From positions 13,461,001 through 13,525,000 of the forward strand of contig NC_092520.1 in NCBI RefSeq assembly GCF_037038585.1: a DNA stretch of 64,000 nucleotides, in the 5' to 3' direction. The notes under the pieces were generated by a model, which saw nothing but the letters and a program-made list of their open reading frames with translations, was not told the DNA's origin and ran no database searches. This document shows, in pieces, positions 14,246 through 27,300 of the stretch. Position 1 is the stretch's first letter. The number at the start of each line of letters is the position of its first letter. The position numbers and the translations under genes are program-made. Source of the stretch: Patagioenas fasciata (lineage: Eukaryota; Chordata; Aves; Columbiformes; Columbidae).

Positions 14246-14265
14246 ACATATATATGTATATATAT
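14246..14265. repeat. (TA)n-rich run next to MTMR2 exon 2
   Basis: A TATATGTATATATAT tract about 35 nt inside intron 2 from the exon 2 donor. Confidence 0.85.
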
Positions 14266-14298
14266 CTTTTTTAAGACAGAATGTACAAATGTACATAC

Positions 14299-14404
14299 CC
14301 TTAAGTCTGGAGAGAAGTTGTCTGCCGAGGTGGAGACTGAGTCGGACGATACAGCAGAAGCAGACTTGGTGTGAGCCGAATGGTCTGAGTGAGATGTGGA
14401 AGCA
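14299..14404 (-). CDS. MTMR2: MTMR2 exon 2 (Ser-rich N-terminal segment)
   Basis: This is an internal 106-nt exon. The acceptor TTTATAG ends at 14405 and the donor GTATGT starts at 14298. The first base completes the Ser codon split with exon 1, and 35 codons follow, reading [11 protein letters not shown] and ending [10 protein letters not shown], so the exon ends in phase 0. This matches the low-complexity Ser/Thr-rich region ahead of the PH-GRAM domain in vertebrate MTMR2. The Ser-Pro in NFSPDL (Ser59 in this reading, codon 14313-14311) corresponds to human Ser58. That residue is reported as an ERK phosphorylation site controlling which endosomes MTMR2 binds. In human, some alternative transcripts change the N-terminus around this region, so exon 2 may be optional in some isoforms (inference). 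The next exon, expected to begin VLRESNK, was not seen between here and position 1. Confidence 0.95.
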
Positions 14405-17400
14405 CTATAAAGAAAAATACCACAGTGTATCAAAACCCAGCTCAAGAATGCTCAAAACCAGAAGTACTGCCACTGCTTACAGTCATATCAGGCATTTTTC
14501 ACTATTTCCACCTTTTCTATTCTCATTCAGCCCTCAGCAGTGGTTTAAGAGAACCTGGTTTACTCACCGTTGCCATGGATTACCAATGTTTATACAACTC
14601 ACTACCAAATCTCAGCTCAGACTGAACCAACATTATAATGATCACAAGCTTGATCAAATCCTAAATCACAGAAACTAAGGGCCCCCGTTGCAGCCTTTCA
14701 GATGGGAGACATTAGCGCGCTGCAAGGGGATGAAAACAGGCTCATGAACGCATGCCAGCACAACTCCGACCACAGCCTCACAGCGGTGGAAGGAATTCAG
14801 AGTTAAAACTCTTTCCATCACACAAAACTTTCCTCCTTCAGGTGTAAGTACAGCCCTCAGGAGAATTAAAGAGACTTCCCAAGCATACCTCTCTGGTGAT
14901 ATAAAGCGTGATTTGCGAAATAACAAAGCAAAACAGCAATCTTCTTTTCCTAGACAGTTTTCCTAGTATAGCTGTAAGCAATTAAAATAAGCTTATTTTA
15001 TAAGATTTTTATACTGCAACCTCTCCTAGAACCATAATTGCTTAAAATTAGCATTCAATAATAATGCTCATAAGCCCAGCTGACTGTAAAGAAAGATCCT
15101 CCATGGTGCAACGTTACTCCCTGAAGCCACAGTGCAGCAGCGAACGCCACCTGCGCCAATTAATTCCCACACTCCTACCAACCCCAGAAAGGTTTTATCT
15201 GGCTGTAAAGACACTCTTAGGGATCAGTTTTAGGGCTTGCAAGCCTCACCTTGGCTGAAGCAGAATGCCAGCAAGAGTACTGCAGTTACTAGACTTGTGG
15301 TAACCTAGAAAGGGCGGTATTTGAGCTTCTAAAGGGCCTGGAAATCTGTTAATAGTCTGAAAATTGTTTTGCTGCTGGTAAACAGCCACTGAAAGGCCAA
15401 AGTGTTCCATTTTCATTTCTATTCTTCACCATTTGCCAAAGTAGTACACAGGCAGTGTTAAAAGCATGAAGGACTACAGCAAAATTCGGCTCTTGCTGGG
15501 AGATAGTCCTTTGTCTCCAAGGATTAAAGAGTATTGGCAACTCTTTCATCCAATGAAGTGCAAAGTTAGAACTGGAACCTTTGGGAACAGTAAAAAAATA
15601 TTTAAAATAAATGATACTGGCTTTCCAATCGAGTAGCAAAATTCCACTGCATGCATTTGTTGTACATGGTTCGAGAGCTTATCACTCAGCTTTCCAGTTC
15701 ACTCAGCTCCTGCGGTGTTGCTGGGTGAACTCATGTTGTTTCGGACGGACGGTGGCACTTGTGCACCCAGCACTGCTCATGCTGCAACAGCCCCAGCGTC
15801 TCCATCCCGTGCAGAAAATAATCTTACACTAAAATGACAAGAACTGAATCTGCAAAGCCTCCTGTTCTCATGGCTCAAAGAGCCTCACACATATACTGAA
15901 TTTGCGTACAGCTTCACATCACATCAAAATTGATATAAAGCATCTGCTGCTGCTGAACGGGCCGCTGACGTTCCCCTCTGTTCCTCCTCCTCTCGGTCTG
16001 GGCTGCACAGCGCTGCCAGCTCTGCTGCGCTGTGCGAGCATCACAAGATGCACAGTTCAATGTGCTGATCTGCTGGGGCAGTAAAGTATTAACAAACATG
16101 AAGACAGTCTTCTGTTGGGTAATAGGGCTGATTGGATTCATTACACGGCCGTATAAACCATCAGATGCAGCACACGGAGAGGGAGGGAATCCATATCTGG
16201 AGATGATAAGGAAGCTTGAGGGCACTTCTGCACACAGCAGCTTGCAGGCATGCTAAATTAGGCTTAGCACTGAACCTAATTTTTACATAGCTTTACTTAA
16301 ACCAGCTCAGACCCCTGGATATGTTCCCTTGAAGCTCCTTTCAGTCTGGTTTCTGCATGGTCAACCTTCATCTGCCAAGTGCTACCCCTTGGTATTTGCA
16401 ACTGTTTAATTAATTTGACTTTTAAAAGCATGTTAAAAAAAAAATCACAATTTAATCCACAAAGCAGCATCAGGTTACTGTTCAGCAACCCATAAGGAGA
16501 TGACACTTAAAGTCATCAACAAAGAGCAAGCAGATGTTGCAGATGCCTTTTTTAATGGGTGACAACTTTGTTTGCTGTCCCTGGGTCTCTCTTGTGCCTT
16601 CTGCTGTGGCGGCTCCAGCCGAGGGAGCCCAAGGCTCAGTGCAAGCCTCCGGAGCCGGGCCTTCCAGCTCCCTCCTCTTCCAGGGCCCAGAATATTGTGT
16701 ATTTAAATGCATTTTACAGCTCAGCAACTCTGCTCAGAGTTTACAAGTCATTTAGCACAGATGTAAATAACTAAGCGAGGGGCACAGCAGCAGCTAACGT
16801 GGCCTGTGTGCACCGCGCAGGACAGCTTACTCACTGGGCAAACATCACTAAACCACCGAGCACAGTCACCTATTGAGAGAGGCATTGGCATCCAGAATTT
16901 CACATCCTTCAGTCACAGAAAGGGGAGCTGGAAAGGTTTAATGGAGTGTGCTAGTCTCTCTGTCGCCAAACTAGGACAAGCTACACTCAAACAACTCTCA
17001 AGACCTGCCTGTGTAACTTACTCCTAACAGATCCCAGGGAGGGAGAGCACTCACAAAAGAATCAAAATTTCACCAGTTTCTTTGCTTACACAACTTGTCT
17101 GCCCTCATACATTCCCAGTGTCTATCTAGTACACAAGCAGTGACTACCTAATCATTGTAGACCAAAGATTTTAACGAAATTGTTAATTAATTTCACTTCA
17201 GCAAGCTAAGCAGCAAACTGCTCTATGCAGAAAAAAAAAGAAAAAACAAATAAGAGAACCATAATCCACAGCATGTCTGAGCTGTGAAAGTGTTCTGTGT
17301 TCATAGATCACGCTTGGCTTCAAGTGGGTTGTAATGAAGGAAAGCATTTGCATTTCAGAAGTGGATTTTCAAGAGCTCCCCGCGCCAGCGTCCCTCTGCT

Positions 17401-17449
17401 CCCACAGAAACCGCCAGTGAAGCCTCCCTCCAGCTACAGCAGCACCAGC

Positions 17450-18010
17450 TTTTGGAACAGCCGCCTGCACACACAGCGAACAATACTACTTGGATTATGC
17501 AGCTCTGCACAGTATGCCTAGGTTGCATATGTTTGGCTCACTGCCTCTGTTCTCCTCATCCATCATTTATAGGGAGCGGAGATGGAACGAAGGAGCAGAC
17601 AACCAAAATGCCGCTGGCTTGCGGCTCCCTCCTCTTATCGTCGTCAGGCAGTTGCACGGCTCCAGCTCCGCCACTTTGCAAACTAATTAAACGGATGTCC
17701 CTGCATACACATGAGAAGTTTATTAGCTTCAGCGGCTTAGTCAATCTCGAGCTCTCCTCTGCTGCCAATGCAAAAGGAAAGATCCTCAAACCAGGCAGTT
17801 GGGTGGGGAGAGAGGGAGAGCGTCCTGGGCTGACACGCAAACTCAGGGTGAGGAGACCAGAGCTCCCTCCATGCTTTGCCACCAGCCCTTCTGCATCATT
17901 TTGGGCAAATGATTTACTCCTGCTTCTGCCATGGCTTCTGCACATTATTCCAGCTTTTCCCAACGTAAAGTTAAAGCTGTCTCATACAATTCTTTCAGCA
18001 GCATGATGGG
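17450..18010. promoter_or_regulatory. Candidate conserved non-coding element
   Basis: This stretch has a more balanced base composition than its AT-rich surroundings, has no repeat signature, and stays open in one frame on each strand (17452-18006 plus, 17556-17963 minus). It carries a homeodomain-type core TAATTA in GCAAACTAATTAAACGG near 17680-17696. The translations match no family I know, so I read it as a possible enhancer rather than a gene. Without alignment to other birds this is a guess. Confidence 0.25.
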
Positions 18011-19949
18011 GTACTTTTGGTATCAGTCTAAAACGCTGAGGACCCCACCGAGGATGCTCTGTTCTCACGGGGACACAGCCCCAACACCTGTATTCCAGCA
18101 GAGACAACACCGAGCAAACCTGAGTGACAGCAAGGGGACAACGATCAGACGTAACTGCTGGGTTCAGGGGCACCCAACAAACATCTGAGAACACAGGGAG
18201 GTTTGGCCAGATTTCAGCAAGGGTTAAAAACCACTGGAGTTGTGCCAATCACTGCTAGGTCTGTTTCAATACAACTTAACAAAACACACAAAATAATATT
18301 AACTCTGAACATATATTCAGGTTCACAAAATACGTTGAGCTCTTCCTACAGGAAAGTGAGTGCAGACATTCCTGTGAGGAACCTGTCAATACCAAGGAGC
18401 CCCTGGAGCAATTCCCTTCCCAGGCCCCAGGCGCAGGCGGGCCCTCAGTGTCCCTGCTGACGGATTTCTGTGTTAGTGCCAAATGAGACCCCGACACCAG
18501 TTCCAAAGCACCTTCAGGGAGAGAATCTTCTGCTGTGACTGTCATCTCCATTTCCTCCTCTCATTCCTCCCTCCCCATGAAGAAGTGGAAAACAGGTTTA
18601 GGATGCAATTAGCACTGATGTATGTCTTTCATCTTAGTAATTATTTTTATTATTTAAATGTATTTCTTATGGCCAGATTTTGAATGATAAATGAGTGCCA
18701 ATGAGGGCTCTTGGCACAATGGTCTTGCACAGTATCTGCACTTGGCTATATAAAATACATATATGCAACTAAGAAGAGAATTACAATGGAAACCCAGCTC
18801 GACAACTCAACTCCTGATAAAGTGCTCATTGTTATTATTAGGACTATCTCACAACATGCCAGATGGTTTTCAAACACAATTCAAACACAGACAGATGCCC
18901 TCTGGTAATTCCTGTACAGGCAACTGGAAGCTATTACTGTACCCGTAGCAGAACTGAAGGTATGCCGGAGTGTTTAGCTTCACCTGTCAACAAAGATGTA
19001 AAGAAGCTGCAAACAGAAGCGCCTGAGACATGCAAACGTATCCTGTTAAGACTATGACAGTGCAGATGAAATATTTGGGGGGAAAGCAGTGATAAAGTCT
19101 TCAGCCATTTCAAAAAGTTCCATTGAATGGCATCTGCCAAAGTCATTGGAGGCAACCTCGACCCTTATACCCCGGCAATCTAAAAAACACACTGTTTAAG
19201 AAAGTCAATGAAAAGAAATAAAAGCTGGTAGCTGCAATTTTTTTGTCAACTGTTACAGAAAGAGTTTGAATATGAAGCTATTTCTTTCCCAGAGCAGCTA
19301 AGCAACACTTTTCCTTGGAAGTAGAAAGCACCAGTACCTGAAGATGGCAGTTTGAGGGTTCCAGCATAACACAGTGAGTTCAGGTCAGGTAGCAGACAAG
19401 CACGGAAATGCAAAGAAAGTGCCCAAATCAAACTGGAGCCCCACGGCTTTCACCTGATGAGGACAAAGGCACCATTTACGCAGGACTGAGTACTCCTCCC
19501 TGTATCCTTACACCTGTTGTGGGAGATTTAATGCAATGTTCTTTGTACTCCAAAAAGAGGATATTTTCCTTCCCCGTCCCCACCCTCCACAGGAAGGAAA
19601 ACTGCTAGGAGATCTCTACAAAGAGCTTTCTGTGAATGTCAGCCTAAGGACAAGCACACTACGCAACCTCTTCTCCTAGGCCACGTGACCCAAGAAGAAA
19701 GTCACAACAACCAATTTCATGTCTCACATAAAACTTCACAACAATTTCTGGCAAAACTTGAGACAAAGGTCATCACATCACTTCAAGGGATGGTCCTGCT
19801 AAGCCATCCTGGCTGGTAATGGCTGAAAATGGTCATTTCCGACCAAGTGCCTTAAGGTATACCTCTTTCTGTTCAGCATGAACATAAAAATATAGACAAT
19901 ATACACCTTTCTAAAGACAAGAAACAATCCTTTGCAGAAGGGGACTGGC

Positions 19950-20146
19950 TACAATGAGGGTGGTGAAACACTGAAACAGGCTGCCCTGAGAAGCTGTGGA
20001 TGCCCCATCCCTGGAAGTGTTCAAGGCCAGGTTGGATTTGGTTCTGAGCAACCTGGTCTAGAGAAAGATGTCCCTGCCCACGGCAGAGGGTGGACTAGAC
20101 GATCTTTAAAAGTCACTTCCAACACAAAACATTTTATGATTCTATG
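19950..20146 (+). mobile_element. CR1 LINE, short 3' end
   Basis: About 200 bp of CR1 3' end, beginning at the ACAATGAGGGTGGTGAAAC block, continuing through the CTGAGCAACCTGGTCTAG region and ending in ATTTTATGATTCTATGG. It shares its 3' region with the copies at 49295 and 61007. It lies in MTMR2 intron 1, antisense to the gene. Confidence 0.9.
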
Positions 20147-21265
20147 GGCAGCAGCTCCCTGAGAAACTACTGTTAATTTCCAAAGATACTTCTTCAGACT
20201 TTGAAAACTGATGAAGAGACCTTTGTCTTGCTCATAAAAAAAAAGAAAAGAAAACAAAAGGTATTGGAAAAAAAATCCAAGACTGTGAACCTGTGTCTGA
20301 GTTTAACCCCCAGACTTCTGTGAAAAACTGACGGGACAGGAGGAAAACCCATCTCTGCAAAATGTGCCATTTTTATTTACAACATATGCATAGGGCTCAA
20401 GAACACCTACCTTTTTTTGTAGCAATGTCTTAAAATACTGACCTTGCTAACTCCTATATGTAACAGAACCAAAATGCAGTCAGTGATGAAAAAGTCAGCT
20501 CTCCAGCACCTTCTTTATGAATATTCCTGCCCTGACAGCACAAGTAGCTGCTTCATTGCTTGCAGAGGTGTGCCAGTTACTCGGATGGTAATTGGCATGA
20601 GATGCTCACACCATTTCTTCTGTATCAAACCGAACGTTTTGTTTCAATAGTCACTGAACCGACACGGAAAACAGGTGATAAAATGCACCACTGGGCGACA
20701 CAGTTTCAGCTGCAGAGGTCATAAATGAGAAAAACACTACAGAGGGCAAATTTCCATTTCCTCTCTTCCTGTTTTTGTGAAAGTTTCTCATTATGTCAAT
20801 TCCTAAAAATTAATCAAGGTGAAAACTCCAAATTAATGATGACTAGTGGCAAATACAATTTAATTTGGAAGCTTTGGATGCCAAGAGAGCAGGATCTGAT
20901 TGGTTCAAATTTATAGCAGGGCCATGAATAGGAGCATGTGCTGCACTTGGGCACTTCTCCGAAAAGCGTAATGACACAGAGGTACTGAGCGCTCCCCACT
21001 CACCACTCAAGCCCAAGCTGACAACTCTCCCTCCTCAACGCTTTCAAAGCTCCTGTTTCTTTCAGAGAAGGAAAAAGAAATACTGAAAAACCTTTTGGGT
21101 CACATCAGAGCAGAAGGAGACAAACTGGTGCTTGTTCCCCATGAATGTGACTTTGTCCTGGCTGGTACTGGCTGAACTGGTCTGGGAAATCCAGCTGCTG
21201 CCCACATCAGGCTCTCCCATTTACAGCAGCTCTCTGTGGAGCTGTGCTAAGTGGTCCCCATAGTC

Positions 21266-21306
21266 TTTATATGTATACATATATATCTATATATATACAT
21301 ACACAC
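21266..21306. repeat. TA/CA-rich simple repeat
   Basis: Alternating TATATGTATACATATATAT and similar, running into ACATACACAC, in MTMR2 intron 1. Confidence 0.85.
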
Positions 21307-24300
21307 CTAAGGGTACTCAGAAGTGCCTCATATGTTCCTCTTTGGGGGCTGGCATCTGACCAAACCAGGGCCCTGTAGCAGGACCTGGATGCTCTGCACT
21401 GGCTTCCACTCCACCACGGGGATGTAACGGGCTCTACCACTGTAAATTCAGTTTTAGCATCTTAACACCATCTCTGCCAGGACAGGAATCCCGCAGCGCT
21501 CAGCACTGTGCACGCCCACAATAACAGACAACCCTCTCCCAAAGAGCTTGCACGGACAGACAAAGGAGCAGTATCTACAGAAAGCAGCGACTGGAACTTA
21601 ATTCTTCACAGCAAAACGAAAATCAAAACAGGCTTATTCTACTTAGACAACAAGTACCAAAGGAAATTACCTGTTGCACACATGAGACACCCCTCTGAAT
21701 AACCAGGACCCTCTTTTTAGGCACACACAGAATAGATAGTTGCTACATTTCAGAACTACAAGGAACTCAAAATTTTTATAAACATTTAAAGATCCCACTT
21801 TAACCTCTGCTTGATCTGTAACAATCTCAGAGGGGGGAAAAAAGCCACAAACAAATACACATTTGAAGGAAAGAAAAGCACCAACTGCCAGGCTTCCTCT
21901 GGCATTCAGAGGAGGCAGACAGTTCTATAATATAATAACACACCCTCTCCATTCAAAAGGGCTGGCAATGTCAGAGCTCAGCAACATCTTAAAAAGAAGC
22001 CATTTCAGCAAACAAATCATTGTGCATGTGTGTGACAGACCTAAAATAGCCCCCCACGCCACTTGCCTGAATGAAAGATTCACTTCTGTTGCCAAGCAAA
22101 GACGGGTCTCAGTCTGACTTGAATGTTCCAAGGGAGGAAAATGTCATTTTTTAAAAGTTGATCCTTCTAAGTAGCATCCTGAGCTGAATATATAGTACAT
22201 GTTTTCCCATGAGCCATAAAGACAATGTCCTATATTTTGACCATGAACAAGCTTTTCTAGGAATGCAAATTCTGCTCTCAGTAGTCACACAATGGACTAC
22301 AGTGTCACAAGCACTGTTCGTGCTCCATTAGTCATTCTTTCATTATTTTTTTAAACACAAATTCACAAAAGGCCTACAGTGTGTGTAGAGCACTTGCTAA
22401 ACAATAGGCTGATTGTTTAAAATATTTGCAAGATTCCGAGAATAGAAAGCCAACACCCAAAGACAAACCAATATGCAGCACGTAATTAATAACAAGCAAG
22501 AAGCCCACAGGATCATGCTTTCATGAGTCAAACAATCCAAAAGGTAAAAAACAGGAAGAACAGCAGCTATCAGAGGCCTGAACTGATATCCTCCGATCTG
22601 CACGTGGAAGATAACTACAAAATTATCTGTATTCACGACAGGAAAAAGAGGAGAGTTAAGTTTCTAACAAGCTCCAGGCTGGTATGAGATGGTACACAGC
22701 TACAAGGAAGAAAAACAAATCTTTTTCAAGAAATTGTTAGACTTTTGCTGGGAACTGACATTCTACCTCTGTTTCACCAACTATATTGCAGCCCATATCT
22801 ACAAAGCCCATAATTAGTTACTACCTCTCGAAAGCCGGCTGATAATTCAGTATTTTGGTCTGATTCCAGTTCCTAATGGAAATACGTTTGCCTTGCGATA
22901 ACCACCACAAGCACACGTGCCTTCGTGTCCAGAATTAGCGATCGGGTGGACAAGGCGAGTGACACACCTGCTCCAGGTGACACCTGGTGGAAATACAACC
23001 CAGTTGTTGTGGTTGTGCTTGGGGGAGATGTCTGACAGACCTCCCAGCGATGGTGCACACCTGTGGTGTGTGCTGCAAAGCTTTGGGGTTGCCAGTCACC
23101 AGGACAGACCCTTAGCATTGAAAATAAAACTAATACAAATGAAGACGGGTTCAAAACACAAGCCTGCTTACTGTCCATGCAAACAACATTGCCTGCTTGA
23201 ATGATTACCTCATTTCTGCACCGTCCTACACATTAGGTTATTGCTATGCTTTTGGGAATCATCTGGGATTGTTCAGAAGGAGCTAGAGCCTTTGTTTTCA
23301 AATATAAGATATTACAGAGAGTGGGACTGAACCAGAAGCAAAGAAGATCCCTGCTCTCAAGAAAATAGTATTTCTGGGTCCAAAACACACAGCTGAAGGA
23401 GGAAGTTCCAGCACCTCAGGCTTCAGATGGTTGGAAGTGACAGCAAGAAAGCCATCAGGGTGATCACTGATTGACAGGATGTCTGGCAAGCAATCTCTCT
23501 GGCTGTGATGAATCAGCACATGTCCTGACTTGCAGCTTTCTCCCCCAGACAGCCGCCCAGTGGCTCTCTGCGCAGCATGATGGCCTCTAGCAAAACGGCA
23601 ACTCAAGAATCCAAATCCAAGTGTCTCCTGGTGCTACAAGACCAGCCGTGTTTCTTAGCCCTACCTGTGGAAGAAGCCGGTCCCAGGGCTCAGGACATTT
23701 TGTGGAGAGAAGTGACCTGGGTGGTGCTGCTGTCTCCTACATCAGAGCAACCTCAGATTTACCACTGCACCCCACAGGAAAAAGAGGGCTGGCAACACCT
23801 GCCTCCACAGGAACTTTGAATGCAGACAAAAGTCACTACAGAAATCCTACACACAGTTCAAAACCACTCTTGCCGTTTACTAGTATTTATATTTAGCATG
23901 TAAACTTCCACTCCCTTCCTTTGAAATATATTAAGCCAGAGAAATATTTACAAGTAAAAAAATATCAGGATTTTGATATAAATTCAGAAAATCAAATGAT
24001 AAGGCGCAATAATAACTCCAGAGTCTGAGAGCAAGGAGAGAAAGAAAAACATTGAAACCAATACGGGATATTTAATATTTCCTTTGCTTGATAAGTTCAT
24101 CTTTTTTTCTTTTTCTTTTAGAAGAAACCTCTTAATTTGACAAAGGAAAGAAACAGAAATAATACCCACATTGGTAAGTACTCACCTTAGGACAGAAAGG
24201 AGAACTGGATTAAAAGACAGATACAACTTCGCTTTTATTATTTATGTTCTGGCAGTGCCTTAATTTCTAGTTACATAGTAGCAACCAGTTACATACGCTT

Positions 24301-27300
24301 TAACCATATATGTATACTTCTGACAGTTCATTTGCAGTCTCGGTTTTTCTTTAGATTCCCACCTATTTCCCTATTTAAAAAACACCTTAGTTAGAACGTA
24401 ACATGTATTGTTAAATGTTCTGATTTTCTTCCAAACACACACCACACAACCCCCACACCGAAATAAAGCAAACACCCACAGGAATTAAAAATACATGCAA
24501 TTTACTCATCAATGACATTACTTGTTCCATACTGGGAATAATAAAAAGGAGGAGGAAATAACATTTAAACACAGCCAATCCGGAGAGTCTTGTACCACCT
24601 AGCAAAACTGACAGGGTATCACCTTGATAAGCTTTCACAGACACTATGTGGCTGCGTGCTCTGCCAGGCTCAGCTCAAAAAAGGACTGGGAACAACTGTA
24701 TTCTGTTGGCAGCCCAGCCCCTGCACAAAACTGGTCCCTAGCGGAGTTTCAAGGCTAAAATAGTCAAGCGTTCAGTAATCTGGGGGGTTTATTTCCTGAA
24801 GATGAAGCTAAGACAACACGTGTTCAGAAGCACTGAGCACCTGTATCTTGTCACAAGTCCCAGAGAGCCCAGCAGCTCTGAAGGTCGTGGTCCGTCAGCC
24901 CAAGCCCCATTTTTCTCACTCATACCTGGGACCAGGTATCCCCACTAACTCAGTCCCATTTGTTGTCCAAATAAAAAGTCCAATTTCCAACATGCTCAGC
25001 AGCCACTGATTTCTACATGGGTCAGAAGGGCTCTGCACACTTACCCCACTGGCCAGTTTCAGGGTGCATGTTGAAACAAAGGTCTTTCAAATTCTTCCAC
25101 CTTACAATGAAGTGAGGCAAGGCAGACAAAGTTTGCGAGCTCATCTGAAGATTTTCTGTACATCAGCTCTCACACATCCAAAATAAGGGTTTATCTTCCC
25201 AGTTCACCCACAGCCACTTCCACCTGTCACTTCTGGTTCCTCAAGCAGAAATCAGTGTATGTGAAAAACCAAGTAACTCAAAGAGAAGCAGGACCAATGA
25301 GGACTGGATGGTTCAGCTTGGGATGGCAGATACCACAGGTGTCTCTGCTCTCACTCAGTCAATGGAAACCCAGGCAATAGAGTCCAGACAACAGTGCAGC
25401 TCTCCCAGAGCAGACAGCCATCTTTGTTCAGTTGAATTACTTGTGCAGTGTATGGACTCTGCAGAGGGTAGGAAAGTTTTAGATACCTACTTCACATGGA
25501 GATATGAGCCAGATCCTGTCCTGGTTTCCAGAAGATGAGTGCCTTGTGGCAGAGAAGTTTGTATTTGCTTTTTGTTTTCAACTGAACACAGCCTTGTGCA
25601 GACACCAGAGGAAGCACAGGGAACGGAGGAAATGCAAAAATTAGAGAATATAATGTGTTTTTCTAACTTGAGAGAAGCCTTGTCCTAGAGAATCTGCACA
25701 TATTTGTGACATCTTTCTCATCTAGGTATTCCCTATGTTGAAAAAGGAACAAGCTTTTTCTGTAATGGAAAAACTGACCTGGCCTCCCTTCCCATCTCCA
25801 TCTTTGTCTAAATGCAAAACTTGTCAGAAGTTATTACTTTCACTCCTCTGTCAAGCAAGGTTAAAGCTGTCTAAATGTTACAAAAACTACCAGTGGACAA
25901 ACCTGACAGACATACACAAGCACATGAAGGAACAGGTTTAAGAAACTGGACTACAAACCTCTGCTTCATCCTCAGTTGACAAGAGATTTAGTTAGTATGT
26001 AAAAAAAGAGCAATCATATGACTTAGGAAATAGCTCCTTCCTTTTTTTTTTTGGCGTGGAGAACAACCCAGACTCAGTGTACTTTTGGCTCTACCACAAT
26101 GATTGGGAGGGAGTTCTGTGCAGGTGGTCACATCTTTATCACCCACTGTAGGCTCTCCTTACAGTCACTGGCGAGACAGATGACTCCTTCTTCCCCGCTG
26201 TCCGCAAACACAAACCCAGAGACCAGCAGAAATTTGTATCAGTCCAGTGAGATGAGACAAATTTCACCCAAGGTGCCTGTATTTTTCCTCATGCAAGGTG
26301 GAAGCAGAAGGTAGAATCTAGAATCAGAGTTACGTTTTAGCAAAAAAAAAGATGACAGATGTCCGTCCATGGCACTGAAGCAGCAGTGATCAGCAGAAGC
26401 TGCACCCCAGCAGATGGTAACAAGCAAAGGGCCAGGACTGCTCGGCTGGTGAAGTCCTGAGCACATCCACAAACAGTCCCACCACTTTCCTCTTCTCACA
26501 TCCCAGTATTTAATAACCATTCTGGTAGGATGCTTCTTCACCTTTGAGGAAAAAGTCTTGGGAAGCACTCTCTTGTGAGCTGTGGGGGCTCATTTTCCAG
26601 GTGGAAGTTGGATGTCAGTTCTTAGACTGGAGGACACAGCCTGAATTTTCAAGCCTATTCCAAAAGTCAACTTGGGTAAAATGTGAGCAGAAGATCCCAC
26701 ATTTTTCATTTCTTAACCAGAGGTGTTCTACTTGCAAATGAGATGCTGATGAGTTTTGATTAGTTAAGGGTATCCTATCTGCTGGTTAAATCAGCCTCTG
26801 CTCTGATGACTGATTTTTGACAACCATCCTTCAGCAGCCACTGACACCACAGGTTCCAGTGACCTGCCCCTGCCTTCAGCATCTGCACAGCAGCAAGGCA
26901 GTCTCTGTAATTTTCCACTTGTAATCAACTCGTTTACAGGCTCCAGCTCATCCATGGGCAGATTTAGCTGAAACAGCTGACGAGAATAGTCCTGCTAACT
27001 GTCTGTGCAGTAATTCAGATATTAGTACTTTTTGTGCCAGGAAAAACAAACAAACAAAAGCAATCAAACAAAAACCAACACCACTTTTCTCACAAACCAC
27101 CAAGCAACGATCAGATGTACACTCAACTCGCCAGTGAAATGTTGTTCAGATAAATATAGATGGGTTAACTTTTAGCCCTGTCATTCAGTACTGTCATTGC
27201 TCCTCATAGGCCATAAGCTTTATAGTGAATTTTCAAGGCCTTGGGACTGAGGTTTGTTACTCTTGCTTTGCCTGAACTTTTCTTCGCCAACCTGCAGCTT

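Larger units (their letters stand above)
1..14298 (-). other. MTMR2: Part of MTMR2 intron 2
   Basis: This is the DNA 3' of the exon 2 donor. I looked for the next MTMR2 exons (VLRESNK..., the PH-GRAM start) on the minus strand and did not find them, so the interval is probably all intron, running off the window edge. It contains the CR1 copy at 1062-1829, an old CR1-like relic near 10395-10600, a tail-to-tail CR1 pair at 11110-12345, a CA microsatellite at 6869-6887, a 15-base poly-A at 13944-13958 and a TA-rich run at 14246-14265 close to the donor. The short ORFs elsewhere look random. A small exon could have been missed by eye. Confidence 0.7.
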
